Source: Trichomonas vaginalis G3 (lineage: Eukaryota > Parabasalia > Trichomonadida > Trichomonadidae). Taken from it: a DNA stretch of 64,000 bases. Of the stretch, positions 42,318-50,384 are shown piece after piece (the first letter of the stretch is position 1; the number at the start of each line of letters is the position of its first letter). The notes under the pieces are model-generated. The model saw only the letters and a program-made list of their open reading frames with translations. It was not told the origin of the DNA and did not search any database. Position numbers and translations under genes: made by a program. The stretch spans positions 1,426,001 through 1,490,000 of the forward strand of contig NC_067203.1 in the NCBI RefSeq assembly GCF_026262505.1. Direction: 5' to 3'.

Positions 42318-42615
42318 AGTAGTATATGTTGAAGGGTTTTGTGACTTTTTTGTAAACGTAAGAATTCATACATTTTTGAGCGATTTTGTATCATTTTTTT
42401 TTACATATGAAGTAAAAAATGTATGATTTTTACGGTTTTTATTCTTACGTTTTTGAATAAATCAAGATTTAAAAATTTTCAGAATCGTAAGAAATTTTCA
42501 CTAAACCCATACATAATGAAATAAAAATAAAAAAAAATAAAAAAAATAAACTTTAAAAATTCATGTCTTACATTTTTTGAATAATTTATTTTTTTAATTC
42601 GTATGAAAATGAGTG
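42318..42615 (+). repeat. Left terminal inverted repeat of Maverick B
   Basis: Nearly identical to the reverse complement of 59214-59512. It includes the leader and the first codons (MKMS) of the gene at 42603, so both end genes share promoter and start. Internally it contains a palindromic stretch around TTACATATGAAGTAAAAAATG and repeated TTCTTACGTTTTTGA phrases. Confidence 0.95.
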
Positions 42616-43715
42616 TCAAGACTAACGACGTTAAAAAATTGGGATTCACAAACGAGGAAATAAAGGATATATTAGAGGAGGCGAGTTATGAAGTTAATAA
42701 ATATTATTTAAGAAATTGTCAAAAATTCGCGGAGTTATTAAATGATTTAGATTATGATGGAAAAATGAATAAAGATGATGTTATAAATTTCTTATATCCC
42801 ACATCTGAAGAAGAAAAACCTAAAGAACCTGATGTTTTCCCTGAATATTATGAAGAACGGATTAAAGATGATGAATATGATGAAATTGAAAGACTGGAAA
42901 AAATAAGAGATGAAATAGATGAAAAAATTAAGGAATTAAGAGAAGTTGAAAAATATAATGAGAATGAAGTAGAGGGTTTAATGAATATCCCAGCTTCAGA
43001 ATCAGAAGTTCAAAAATCTCATGAAGAAAGATATAAAAATTACTTTTTGGAATCTACTAAAAATTTATTAGATGGTGAAATAGATGAAACACTTTCAGAA
43101 GAAGGCACAAAATTTATTCATAAACATAAGTTACAATTTATTGACGATGGAGATTATCCATGTATATTACTTTCACCTCCTCTTGATTCTGAAAAATTCA
43201 AAAAAGCACTGAAAAATGTAACATATGCAACAAATACGATTAAGAAAGAAGACCATGATATTTACACAAATTATTATTTAAATAAATGTGCAGGTGTTGA
43301 TAAAGTTTTTGATTTGTTAGATAAAATATCAAAAGAAACAATTGGTACATATAAAATTTTATGCGATTGTGGTTTCATTATTGAAGATACTAATAATGTT
43401 TCATATGAAAGAACAGCACCGAAGGAAGACGAAGTTGAAAGGTCTATACCATTCGTTATTAAGAATATAAAAGATATGAAAACTTATAAACATTATATTT
43501 ATTCATTTATTTCAGAAAAAATGGAAGCAACCCATAAAACATCATCTCATCATTTTATAGCTATTCATACATTCCTTTTCAAAGTTGTGAAATTAAATAA
43601 GACAGGAATTAGATTTAATGTATCAGGGTACGCATTCTTGAGTAAATTAAAATGTATTCGTCACGTCGCAGATGATAAAAATTTATGTGTTCTTAATTCA
43701 TTTTATGGACTTTAG
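42603..43715 (+). CDS. Left-end protein of Maverick B, EF-hand-like loop, 370 aa
   Basis: No family recognised as a whole. Residues ~49-60 read DLDYDGKMNKDD, a close fit to a calcium-binding EF-hand loop (D-x-D-x-D-G) with helices before and after. Residues ~95-125 form a coiled coil (ERLEKIRDEIDEKIKELREV). The C-terminal ~120 residues look globular (TSSHHFIAIHTFLFKVVKLN). It starts inside the terminal repeat and lies 64 bases before the polymerase gene. It could be a terminal-protein or polymerase partner by position, but nothing in the sequence proves it. Confidence 0.65.
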   Translation: MKMSVKTNDVKKLGFTNEEIKDILEEASYEVNKYYLRNCQKFAELLNDLDYDGKMNKDDVINFLYPTSEEEKPKEPDVFPEYYEERIKDDEYDEIERLEKIRDEIDEKIKELREVEKYNENEVEGLMNIPASESEVQKSHEERYKNYFLESTKNLLDGEIDETLSEEGTKFIHKHKLQFIDDGDYPCILLSPPLDSEKFKKALKNVTYATNTIKKEDHDIYTNYYLNKCAGVDKVFDLLDKISKETIGTYKILCDCGFIIEDTNNVSYERTAPKEDEVERSIPFVIKNIKDMKTYKHYIYSFISEKMEATHKTSSHHFIAIHTFLFKVVKLNKTGIRFNVSGYAFLSKLKCIRHVADDKNLCVLNSFYGL

Positions 43716-43779
43716 CCCTGGACTTTAAAAAAAATAAACTTTATTTTTATTTATTTTTTAATTTTTTATTCTTACATAA

Positions 43780-46700
43780 ATGAACAAAAACGGAACAGCT
43801 AAAATGAATGATAATCAAATAAGAGCCGAAGGTAGAAGGTTATTTAAACGCTTCTATAACATTCCTGATGGTGTTAATCCTAAAACTCGTAGAAGTTATT
43901 TAAATGAAGCCATAGATGCATATGAAGGATTTGACATTTCATCAGAAAGTGAGAGGTTAGCAAGAATGTTAAACGTTAATATTGATTTTTATTATTGTGA
44001 CCCTCAACCAGAAGACGTAGACATAAATAAGGTAGACTTTCCATTAGTGGAATCAATAATGATAGATCCAGAATTTGAAACAGTAAATATTTTATTAACA
44101 CAGAGTCCATGTGGAAAACTTCACGCTGACAGAATTACAGACGTTGAAGCACTCACAGGATATAAAGTTTGCCCCTTTTGCAAAGAAGAAGTATATTCTA
44201 TCCGTGATGACCCAGAAAGGAAAAACCAAAGAAGATTTTTAAAGCATTGTGAGAAATGTAAAGAAAATAATGGAAGATTAATTCAAGACGTTCAATTGCA
44301 AAACACACAACAACCATATGCACCACATATCACGAAACAGAAGATATATCAATGGCTATTAGCACATAATTTGCAGGAATATTATAAACCAACAAGATAT
44401 TATATTACTTTTGACTTCGAAACATTAGAGACTAAAGAAGAACTTCAACTTTCTGAATGTGCAACTTTGAACGCTTACTTAAAACCATTTATGGTATCAT
44501 CAACTGTCAAAATAAAGCCGCAAACGGACTCTTTGAGTCCTGAAGGTCTTTCAGACCGAAGCGGCGAGGTCGTAGACCGTGATAAAACATTTACGAGGAA
44601 TTTTTGCTTAACATCAAGTGATTCGTTCATCTCTGATTGGATTGAATTTTTATTTTCAACCTGTTCATTAGTTGCTAAATCAAATATTGAACAATATGAA
44701 GAATTAATGAAGCCGCAAACGGACCAAACGGCGGGGACTTTGTCCCATACATTAAATGAAAAACAGAAGGAAGCATTTAAAGAACTTCTAGATGAGGAAT
44801 TCAATAAAGTGAATATCATAGGTTTTAATTCGGGAAAGTTTGATTTAAATTTAATTCTTCGTGATTTAAACACTGCAAAATGGAAAATAAAATCAATGCT
44901 GGGTTCTTCTTCTCAATTTAAGCAAATCATTGTAAAGAAAACAAACTGTCCATATGAATTAAGATTTATTGACATCAGAAATTATATAGCGGGTGGAACA
45001 TTAGACCAATTCACTCAAGATTTCGGAAACAATAAATCACGTGTTAAATCCTTTTTCCCTTATCAATTCATCACATGGGAGAATTACGAAGATGAATTAT
45101 ATAAAGTGGAACCATTCACTCAAGATTCATTTTATTCAGCATTAACTCAAGAAACAATATCCGATTCAGATTATCAAATATATCTCAATGATGCTAAAAA
45201 TTTTGAGAATAGATTAGAATATTTTATTCATTATTGCAATAAAGACGTTGAAATTATGATTGACCCAATTGATAAAATTATTGAAGAAACATTTGTTTAT
45301 AAAATTGACATGCTTCATAATCTTTCTTTATCATCGAATGCATCAATGATTCGTTACGCGTTAGCATATAAGAACTTCAATCCTAACGAAACATATCCAG
45401 AAGAAGAAAATGTGGAATCAAGTTTTGAATTAACAAAAAAGTATTGGAAATATAAAATTGATTCATATAAGAAACAAGATGAAAAAGCAGAAAGGGATAC
45501 TAAAAACAATGTTTCAATGGATGACTATCAATACTATCACGATTTAATCCTTTCATCTAAATGCAAAATGTGTGGTAAAGCGTTTACATATGCTAATAAA
45601 CCAACATTAGATAGAATCGATAATGAAAAACCACATACCAAAGAAAATTGTCAGTTAATGTGTTGTTATTGCAATGTCGTAAAATCAAATAAAGATGAAG
45701 ATGTTCAACGTTTAAGAATCAATTTAAGAAATTATACATTAAAAAATAATTTACCAATGACTCTAGATTCAGTTGAAGCTTATCACATCCTCCGTAATGG
45801 AATTACTGGTGGTTTATCAAATGTTCAACATAGAGTAAATCTTAAAGGAATCACGCACATTAATAAACTTTCATATAATCCAGAAACTAAAACTGTATCA
45901 AATGAGGACACTTCCAACATTATGACTCATTTCGTTGGTGTTGACTTTAATTCATTATATCCTTCATCATTTTCATCTAATCCTCATGATTTCATTCAAT
46001 ATACTGACCATAAAATGTATATGCCGGGAAGATTGAATGGTGTTATCATTTGTGATACAGCAACAAAGAAAGCAAAAGCACTGGGAATAATTAAGAAGAA
46101 AAATACTTTATTCGTGGCTGAAGTAAAGGGTCACATTGATGAAAAATACATTAATGATTACATAAACTTTTTACCAATAATAAGAAACTTTGATATTATC
46201 ACAGATGAAAAAACAATTGGTGGTTTTATGTATAATTACATGAAATCAAACAATCTACCAGTTGACCAGAAACAGAGGAAATTAACTCAGTTAGCATCAA
46301 CACACAACCAATATCAACCATTTTCTTCTTATTATCTTTGGTATCTAATAGACAGATTTCATTTTATCATTGATGACATTCAATCAATTTTAACATTTAC
46401 GAAAAATACTTGTTTTAATGAATTTGCGAATGAATTTATGAACGAAAGACAAAAGGCTGAATTAGAAGGAAATAAAGGAAAAAGTTTATTTTGCAAGATT
46501 TCACTTAATGGATCATATGGTTACGATGCAATGAATACACAAAATTACGCAAAGACTAAAATAATGAATGCACAGAAGGCACGCGTTGCATGTATGTCAA
46601 ATAAGTTTAAAAACATAAGAGAAATAGGAGAGGATACGTATCAAGTGATGCTTAAAGATAGATTTTATAGATGTGATACATGTTTACAAGAGGCATTCTT

Positions 46701-47322
46701 CACTTTAGATAACGCAAAATACTGGTATTTGGTTTTCATTTATGATTTTATGTATAAATGCATGGATGTTAATCGTTTTCATTTCATTGAAGGTGATACT
46801 GATTCATCTTATTGGGCAATCGCTGGCGACCCAAATCTTCCTAACACTCAAGCATTTCAAGCAATTGTAACCGATAAAAAATTTTATGATAAAAACATTT
46901 ACAAATTCGCACCTTTTGATTTCTTCTGTTTTAATGAGAAATTTAAACCTAAATTAAAGAATAAAGCTGAAGAAAAAGCACATGAGAAGAAGTTATTGGG
47001 TTTAGCAATTGAGAAACAAGGTGATAACATGGTTGCTTTATGTCCTAAGTGTTATACTTCATTCAACGGTTCAATTGATGGAAGTGATTTTAAAAAGATT
47101 GCACAAAAAATGAAAGGAGTTAGTTTACGACAAAATAAACAATTAACACCTAAAAATTATTTGGATATAATAAATGATAAAGTGATATTTGATGGTCAGA
47201 ATATTAATTTACAACTTAAAAACGGGTCAATGACTCGCTTAACAATCGGTAAGACTGCATTAACAGGAGCACACACTAAGGCTGTATGTTGTGAAAATGG
47301 ATGTTGTATGCCATTTATTTAA
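43780..47322 (+). CDS. Protein-primed family B DNA polymerase with internal HNH domain, 1180 aa
   Basis: Replicates the element from its ends using a protein primer (family knowledge). Order: zinc-ribbon-like CPFC...CEKC (131-160); Exo I FDFET (D212, E214); Exo II FNSGKFD (N350, D355); Exo III YCNKD (Y485, D489); an HNH-type nuclease segment with CKMC (595-598), LDRIDNE and CQLMCCYCN (to 632); then GGLSNV, motif A DFNSLYP (722-728), motif B LNGSYG (909-914) and motif C GDTDS (1005-1009). The HNH segment sits between the exonuclease and palm. Two stretches between Exo I and Exo II (residues 246-267 and 311-323) are encoded by GC-rich hairpin DNA and look like in-frame insertions. The frame is whole. 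Longer than typical members because of these inserts. Confidence 0.93.
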   Translation: MNKNGTAKMNDNQIRAEGRRLFKRFYNIPDGVNPKTRRSYLNEAIDAYEGFDISSESERLARMLNVNIDFYYCDPQPEDVDINKVDFPLVESIMIDPEFETVNILLTQSPCGKLHADRITDVEALTGYKVCPFCKEEVYSIRDDPERKNQRRFLKHCEKCKENNGRLIQDVQLQNTQQPYAPHITKQKIYQWLLAHNLQEYYKPTRYYITFDFETLETKEELQLSECATLNAYLKPFMVSSTVKIKPQTDSLSPEGLSDRSGEVVDRDKTFTRNFCLTSSDSFISDWIEFLFSTCSLVAKSNIEQYEELMKPQTDQTAGTLSHTLNEKQKEAFKELLDEEFNKVNIIGFNSGKFDLNLILRDLNTAKWKIKSMLGSSSQFKQIIVKKTNCPYELRFIDIRNYIAGGTLDQFTQDFGNNKSRVKSFFPYQFITWENYEDELYKVEPFTQDSFYSALTQETISDSDYQIYLNDAKNFENRLEYFIHYCNKDVEIMIDPIDKIIEETFVYKIDMLHNLSLSSNASMIRYALAYKNFNPNETYPEEENVESSFELTKKYWKYKIDSYKKQDEKAERDTKNNVSMDDYQYYHDLILSSKCKMCGKAFTYANKPTLDRIDNEKPHTKENCQLMCCYCNVVKSNKDEDVQRLRINLRNYTLKNNLPMTLDSVEAYHILRNGITGGLSNVQHRVNLKGITHINKLSYNPETKTVSNEDTSNIMTHFVGVDFNSLYPSSFSSNPHDFIQYTDHKMYMPGRLNGVIICDTATKKAKALGIIKKKNTLFVAEVKGHIDEKYINDYINFLPIIRNFDIITDEKTIGGFMYNYMKSNNLPVDQKQRKLTQLASTHNQYQPFSSYYLWYLIDRFHFIIDDIQSILTFTKNTCFNEFANEFMNERQKAELEGNKGKSLFCKISLNGSYGYDAMNTQNYAKTKIMNAQKARVACMSNKFKNIREIGEDTYQVMLKDRFYRCDTCLQEAFFTLDNAKYWYLVFIYDFMYKCMDVNRFHFIEGDTDSSYWAIAGDPNLPNTQAFQAIVTDKKFYDKNIYKFAPFDFFCFNEKFKPKLKNKAEEKAHEKKLLGLAIEKQGDNMVALCPKCYTSFNGSIDGSDFKKIAQKMKGVSLRQNKQLTPKNYLDIINDKVIFDGQNINLQLKNGSMTRLTIGKTALTGAHTKAVCCENGCCMPFI
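44517..44580 (+). repeat. GC-rich cloverleaf-like hairpin cluster inside PolB gene
   Basis: GCCGC (44517-44521) and GCGGC (44561-44565) can pair and enclose two perfect hairpins: GGACTC-TTT-GAGTCC (44526-44540) and GGTCT-TTC-AGACC (44545-44557). A third hairpin, GGTC-GTA-GACC, follows at 44568-44578. It is far richer in GC than the gene around it and keeps the reading frame. Confidence 0.85.
44712..44746 (+). repeat. Second GC-rich hairpin insert inside PolB gene
   Basis: Begins with the same GCCGCAAACGGAC as the insert at 44517 and ends in the hairpin GGGAC-TTT-GTCCC (44734-44746); CCGC and GCGG can pair outside. In frame with the polymerase gene. Confidence 0.8.
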
Positions 47323-47424
47323 TAAAATGCCACAGAAGAGACAAAAGGAACCGTAAATAATGGTTTTGATACTATGATTCAAAGAGGCGGGCACCCTTAA
47401 AACACTTATTTTATTTTTATATAA

Positions 47425-48954
47425 ATGAATAGCGTAGATTTAAAAAATTTAATTGATGATTTAGTACTTAATCAAAATTTTCTTAATTATTATGAATTAA
47501 AATCATATCTCCAAAAACATGATAACAATATAACGGGTGATGATATGGATTATTATTATTCGTATTATAAAAATGAAGTTTTGAAATATCATGATAAAAT
47601 AATTTCTAAAATTAAAGACAAAATTAAAAATAATGAATATTCAAAGGGAAAAAGTAAATCACAACTTAAACAATTGAAAGATTTCAAAAATAAAGTATTA
47701 ACAGAAGAAGATATTGATGAATTATATAAATTATATAAATTATATAATCCTGAGCCGCAAAAACCAAAGGAACAAAAACAAAAGGTGCAAAACGCCCAGG
47801 TCCTTCAGACCATAAATGAAGCACAAGCTTTAATTTATGATTCATTAGTTAAACCATATTCAGCCCGACTTTTAAATGAAGATCAACTTTTGGAATTCAT
47901 CCTTCAACATAAACTCGAAGCGGGAAAGTATATCAAACCTTTATATACAGCATATTTAAAACAAATGAATAGAATACATCCAGAATTAATGAAGGGGGGA
48001 ATGAAATCCAAAATCAAAGCAGATAAAATTAAACCACCTGCAACACCAAACCCTCCAACGACAGTACCTCCTCCTCCTTCAGTTAATCCTTCATCATTCA
48101 CTTTATTATATCCATTTCAAACATTAAAGAAGCAAAAAGATTTTAAAAAGGATTTCAAAATATTAAATAAACCAACTGACCCAAAAATTCAACCGTTAAA
48201 GGAAAAATTTAGTCGCCCTTCATTTGCACCATATCCATATTCATACGAAATCGATCATTTAGAATATTCAAGAGGAAACGTTACTTATTTATTTGCCATT
48301 AACATTAACACCAGATATTTATATTGCATTCCGGTGAAAGGGAAAACAGAACAGGAAACAAGAAGAGCTATTCAATACTTACTAGATCATGAAAGAGTAG
48401 ATAATATAAGGGGTGATGGTGATAAAGGATTTCAGGCAGCTATGGCTCATTATTTCCCACAAATTAATTTTTACTTTTCATCCTCTCCATATACGTTTCA
48501 TAATAAAATAGTTGATGCGGTAATGAGAACTCTTAGAGATGCGTTAGGGGTTAATGGTCAGATATACTGGGATGGAAATCATGACTCCATCATACAGCAG
48601 TTAGTATATTATTACAATAATACATGGCATAGAACAATAAACATGAAACCGGTGGAAATGAAAAATGATATTTCAAAAGAATGGGAATATATTAGAAAGC
48701 AAATGGAAAGGTTGAATGATGTTAAACGTGAACAAATTAATTCGGGGCTCATGAATTTTAAACAAGGGGATAAAGTTTTGATTCATCTCGATTATGGAAA
48801 AACTGATAAATCAATGACAAAAAGAAGACGAAGATTTGACACAATAGCTGAATTTGTTAGATATATTAACGGCAATGCATTAGTTGAAGTTGACAATAAA
48901 TTAATAGAAATTCCGATTTATTTTATTACTCCATTATATTTAAATAATATTTAA
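47425..48954 (+). CDS. Retroviral-type (rve) integrase of Maverick B, 509 aa
   Basis: Integrase with a long N-terminal region (~265 residues, helical and Lys-rich, with a Pro-rich linker at 203-224), then the rve core: IDHLEY (D277), GDGDKGF (331-337) and a helix KIVDAVMRTLRD (361-372), fitting a DD(E/D) triad. The C-terminal ~80 residues are basic and SH3/chromo-like (FKQGDKVLIHLDYG). Longer than the integrase of element A because of the N-terminal region. A hairpin of the GC-rich family (47799-47811) and a GCCGC phrase (47754) lie in the linker-coding part. Leader TTTATTTTTATATAA. Confidence 0.88.
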   Translation: MNSVDLKNLIDDLVLNQNFLNYYELKSYLQKHDNNITGDDMDYYYSYYKNEVLKYHDKIISKIKDKIKNNEYSKGKSKSQLKQLKDFKNKVLTEEDIDELYKLYKLYNPEPQKPKEQKQKVQNAQVLQTINEAQALIYDSLVKPYSARLLNEDQLLEFILQHKLEAGKYIKPLYTAYLKQMNRIHPELMKGGMKSKIKADKIKPPATPNPPTTVPPPPSVNPSSFTLLYPFQTLKKQKDFKKDFKILNKPTDPKIQPLKEKFSRPSFAPYPYSYEIDHLEYSRGNVTYLFAININTRYLYCIPVKGKTEQETRRAIQYLLDHERVDNIRGDGDKGFQAAMAHYFPQINFYFSSSPYTFHNKIVDAVMRTLRDALGVNGQIYWDGNHDSIIQQLVYYYNNTWHRTINMKPVEMKNDISKEWEYIRKQMERLNDVKREQINSGLMNFKQGDKVLIHLDYGKTDKSMTKRRRRFDTIAEFVRYINGNALVEVDNKLIEIPIYFITPLYLNNI

Positions 48955-48973
48955 TTTTTTTATTTCGTAAGAA

Positions 48974-49245
48974 ATGAGTAACAACGAAGCAGTCAAGAGT
49001 CCAGACGATGAATATAAAAGAAACTAAACAGAATTAAATCAAAAATATGTTATTACAAAAAGAAGCCACAATGTGGTGGGGTTGAAAACGATAAAGAGAG
49101 GAAAGAAATAATCGAAAAATTAGAAACTTATCGTTCAATCCTTAAACTGAGTGAAGCAAAAATAAAAGAATTTAATAGAATAAATAAATTGATTGGAAGA
49201 GATGAATTTAATAAAGATGAATTTTTAAACTCTATCCAAATTTAA
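48974..49245 (+). pseudogene. Small coiled-coil protein gene, broken
   Basis: Starts MSNNEAVKSPDDEYKRN and further on has a coiled-coil-like coding stretch (EKLETYRSILKLSEAKIKEF). A small GC-rich hairpin CCAC-AAT-GTGG lies inside at 49066-49076. Broken. Function unknown. Confidence 0.45.
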
Positions 49246-49406
49246 TTTTTATTCCTCTTCGACAACATCTCTCTTTCCATCATTACCGCATAACCACATT
49301 TTCTCAATTTTAGTGGTTTGTTATTTTTAACATGTTCTTGCATCATTTTTATCATTTCCTCCCTTGTTATGATTCGTGGTAAATTTTGAGCTTGTGGGGT
49401 ATTCAT
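49242..49406 (-). CDS. Small basic protein, 54 aa
   Basis: Open from the ATG at 49406: MNTPQAQNLPRIITREEMIK and on, with a basic C-terminus. Leader ATTTTTATTTTTATCATAA as in other genes of this element. Its phrase of a helix ending in M-M or L-L after a Thr/Arg resembles the next two small genes, which may be relatives. Confidence 0.5.
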   Translation of the reverse strand: MNTPQAQNLPRIITREEMIKMMQEHVKNNKPLKLRKCGYAVMMEREMLSKRNKN

Positions 49407-49540
49407 TTATGATAAAAATAAAAATTTGTTATCACTTATTTTATCGTGAATGTTTTTAGGTTATTCAATAATTAATTATTTTTGAATAACTGGGAAATAA
49501 ATTTACGTCAAATATGCAATTTATAAAATCTTATGTCGAC

Positions 49541-49615
49541 AGGCTACGTAGCACAGTGGTCTAAGGTGGTGTTATGGAGGGGTCAAGGTCTGTGGTTCGA
49601 ACCGCGACAGCGCCG
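49541..49615 (+). tRNA. tRNA-like sequence, probably not a working tRNA
   Basis: TAGCACAGTGG (49549-49559) matches the pol III A box and GGTTCGAACC (49594-49603) the B box, at normal spacing. The T-arm pairs as GTGG and CCGC only with a six-base loop, and I cannot draw a good acceptor or anticodon stem. It may be a decayed tRNA or a tRNA-derived pol III promoter carried by the element. No anticodon is assigned. Confidence 0.35.
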
Positions 49616-49839
49616 TATTTTCTTATTTTCTTTATTTGTCTTGTTTGTCGTGAATAAAAAGTATCATAAAAGTGCTCTATCTTCCACGGGAATAAATAAA
49701 AAATTTACTTTATTTCTTCTTTATTTCTTTGTTCCCGTGGAAGAAGGGTTTTGCTGTTTTTTCTCAGCCGAAATCAATGATTTTTTCATTTTTGGAATCC
49801 TTAGCGAATGAGGAATCTTTTCTCTCGTGGAAGCTTTGA

Positions 49840-49905
49840 CCTAAAATATAATTTAGGTGAAGAGGTGAGATATCACCTGTTTTTTCACCTGTTTTTATGG
49901 TAGTA
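49840..49905 (+). repeat. Family I hairpin, single copy in Maverick B
   Basis: ACCTAAAATATAATTTAGGT is itself a palindrome, followed by GAAGAGGTGAGATATCACCT and two more TTTTTTCACCTG phrases. This is the same hairpin family as at 24.95-26.5 kb in Maverick A, showing that it occurs in both element families. Confidence 0.8.
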
Positions 49906-49928
49906 GTGAAATAAAATTTTGTTATCAG

Positions 49929-50111
49929 TTATTTTATCATCATTTTATTAAGTTCATCTTTAGTTAATAATTTGAATGGATTCGCTAATGTTCCACCTTG
50001 AGTCACAACACTTGCCCCGGCTAATTGTGAAGAACCTGGGATAAGTACTCCATGAAATGATTTCATTGGTATCATTAATTTAGAAATAGTTGGCTTAATT
50101 AATTTGGTCAT
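49929..50111 (-). CDS. Small Maverick protein, 60 aa
   Basis: MTKLIKPTISKLMIPMKSFH and on, ending KLLTKDELNKMMIK. The ending resembles LLTRQQLEKLL of the next gene (50172-50306), so the two are probably related. Function unknown. Confidence 0.5.
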   Translation of the reverse strand: MTKLIKPTISKLMIPMKSFHGVLIPGSSQLAGASVVTQGGTLANPFKLLTKDELNKMMIK

Positions 50112-50171
50112 TTATGATAAAAATAAAATTGCATAATTTAAATTTTTTTTCTTTCTCATTTTCTCATTTTC

Positions 50172-50306
50172 TCATTTTTCATTCTGTTTTGGTTTCAGCA
50201 ACTTTTCAAGTTGTTGTCTTGTCAGTAACTTTAATTTTAACTTTGGATCAAATATTGGGTTTCCATCTTTATCTCTTCCAATAACACCATATGGTAGAAT
50301 CTTCAT
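50172..50306 (-). CDS. Small Maverick protein, 44 aa
   Basis: MKILPYGVIGRDKDGNPIFD and on. Open, with leader AATTTTTATTTTAGTATAA. Possibly related to 49929-50111. The phrase GRDKDGNPIF is typical of small phage or virus head-associated peptides but is too short to assign. Confidence 0.5.
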   Translation of the reverse strand: MKILPYGVIGRDKDGNPIFDPKLKLKLLTRQQLEKLLKPKQNEK

Positions 50307-50384
50307 TTATACTAAAATAAAAATTTAAATTATGCTGTTTGCTCTTTTGGAGCTCCTAAAGTTTGTTTCACAAACATTGAGCGT

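Noticed and set aside
49533-49811. 92-aa protein beginning GYVAQW
   Set aside because: That phrase is the typical translation of a tRNA-like sequence, and the rest is low-complexity aromatic residues.
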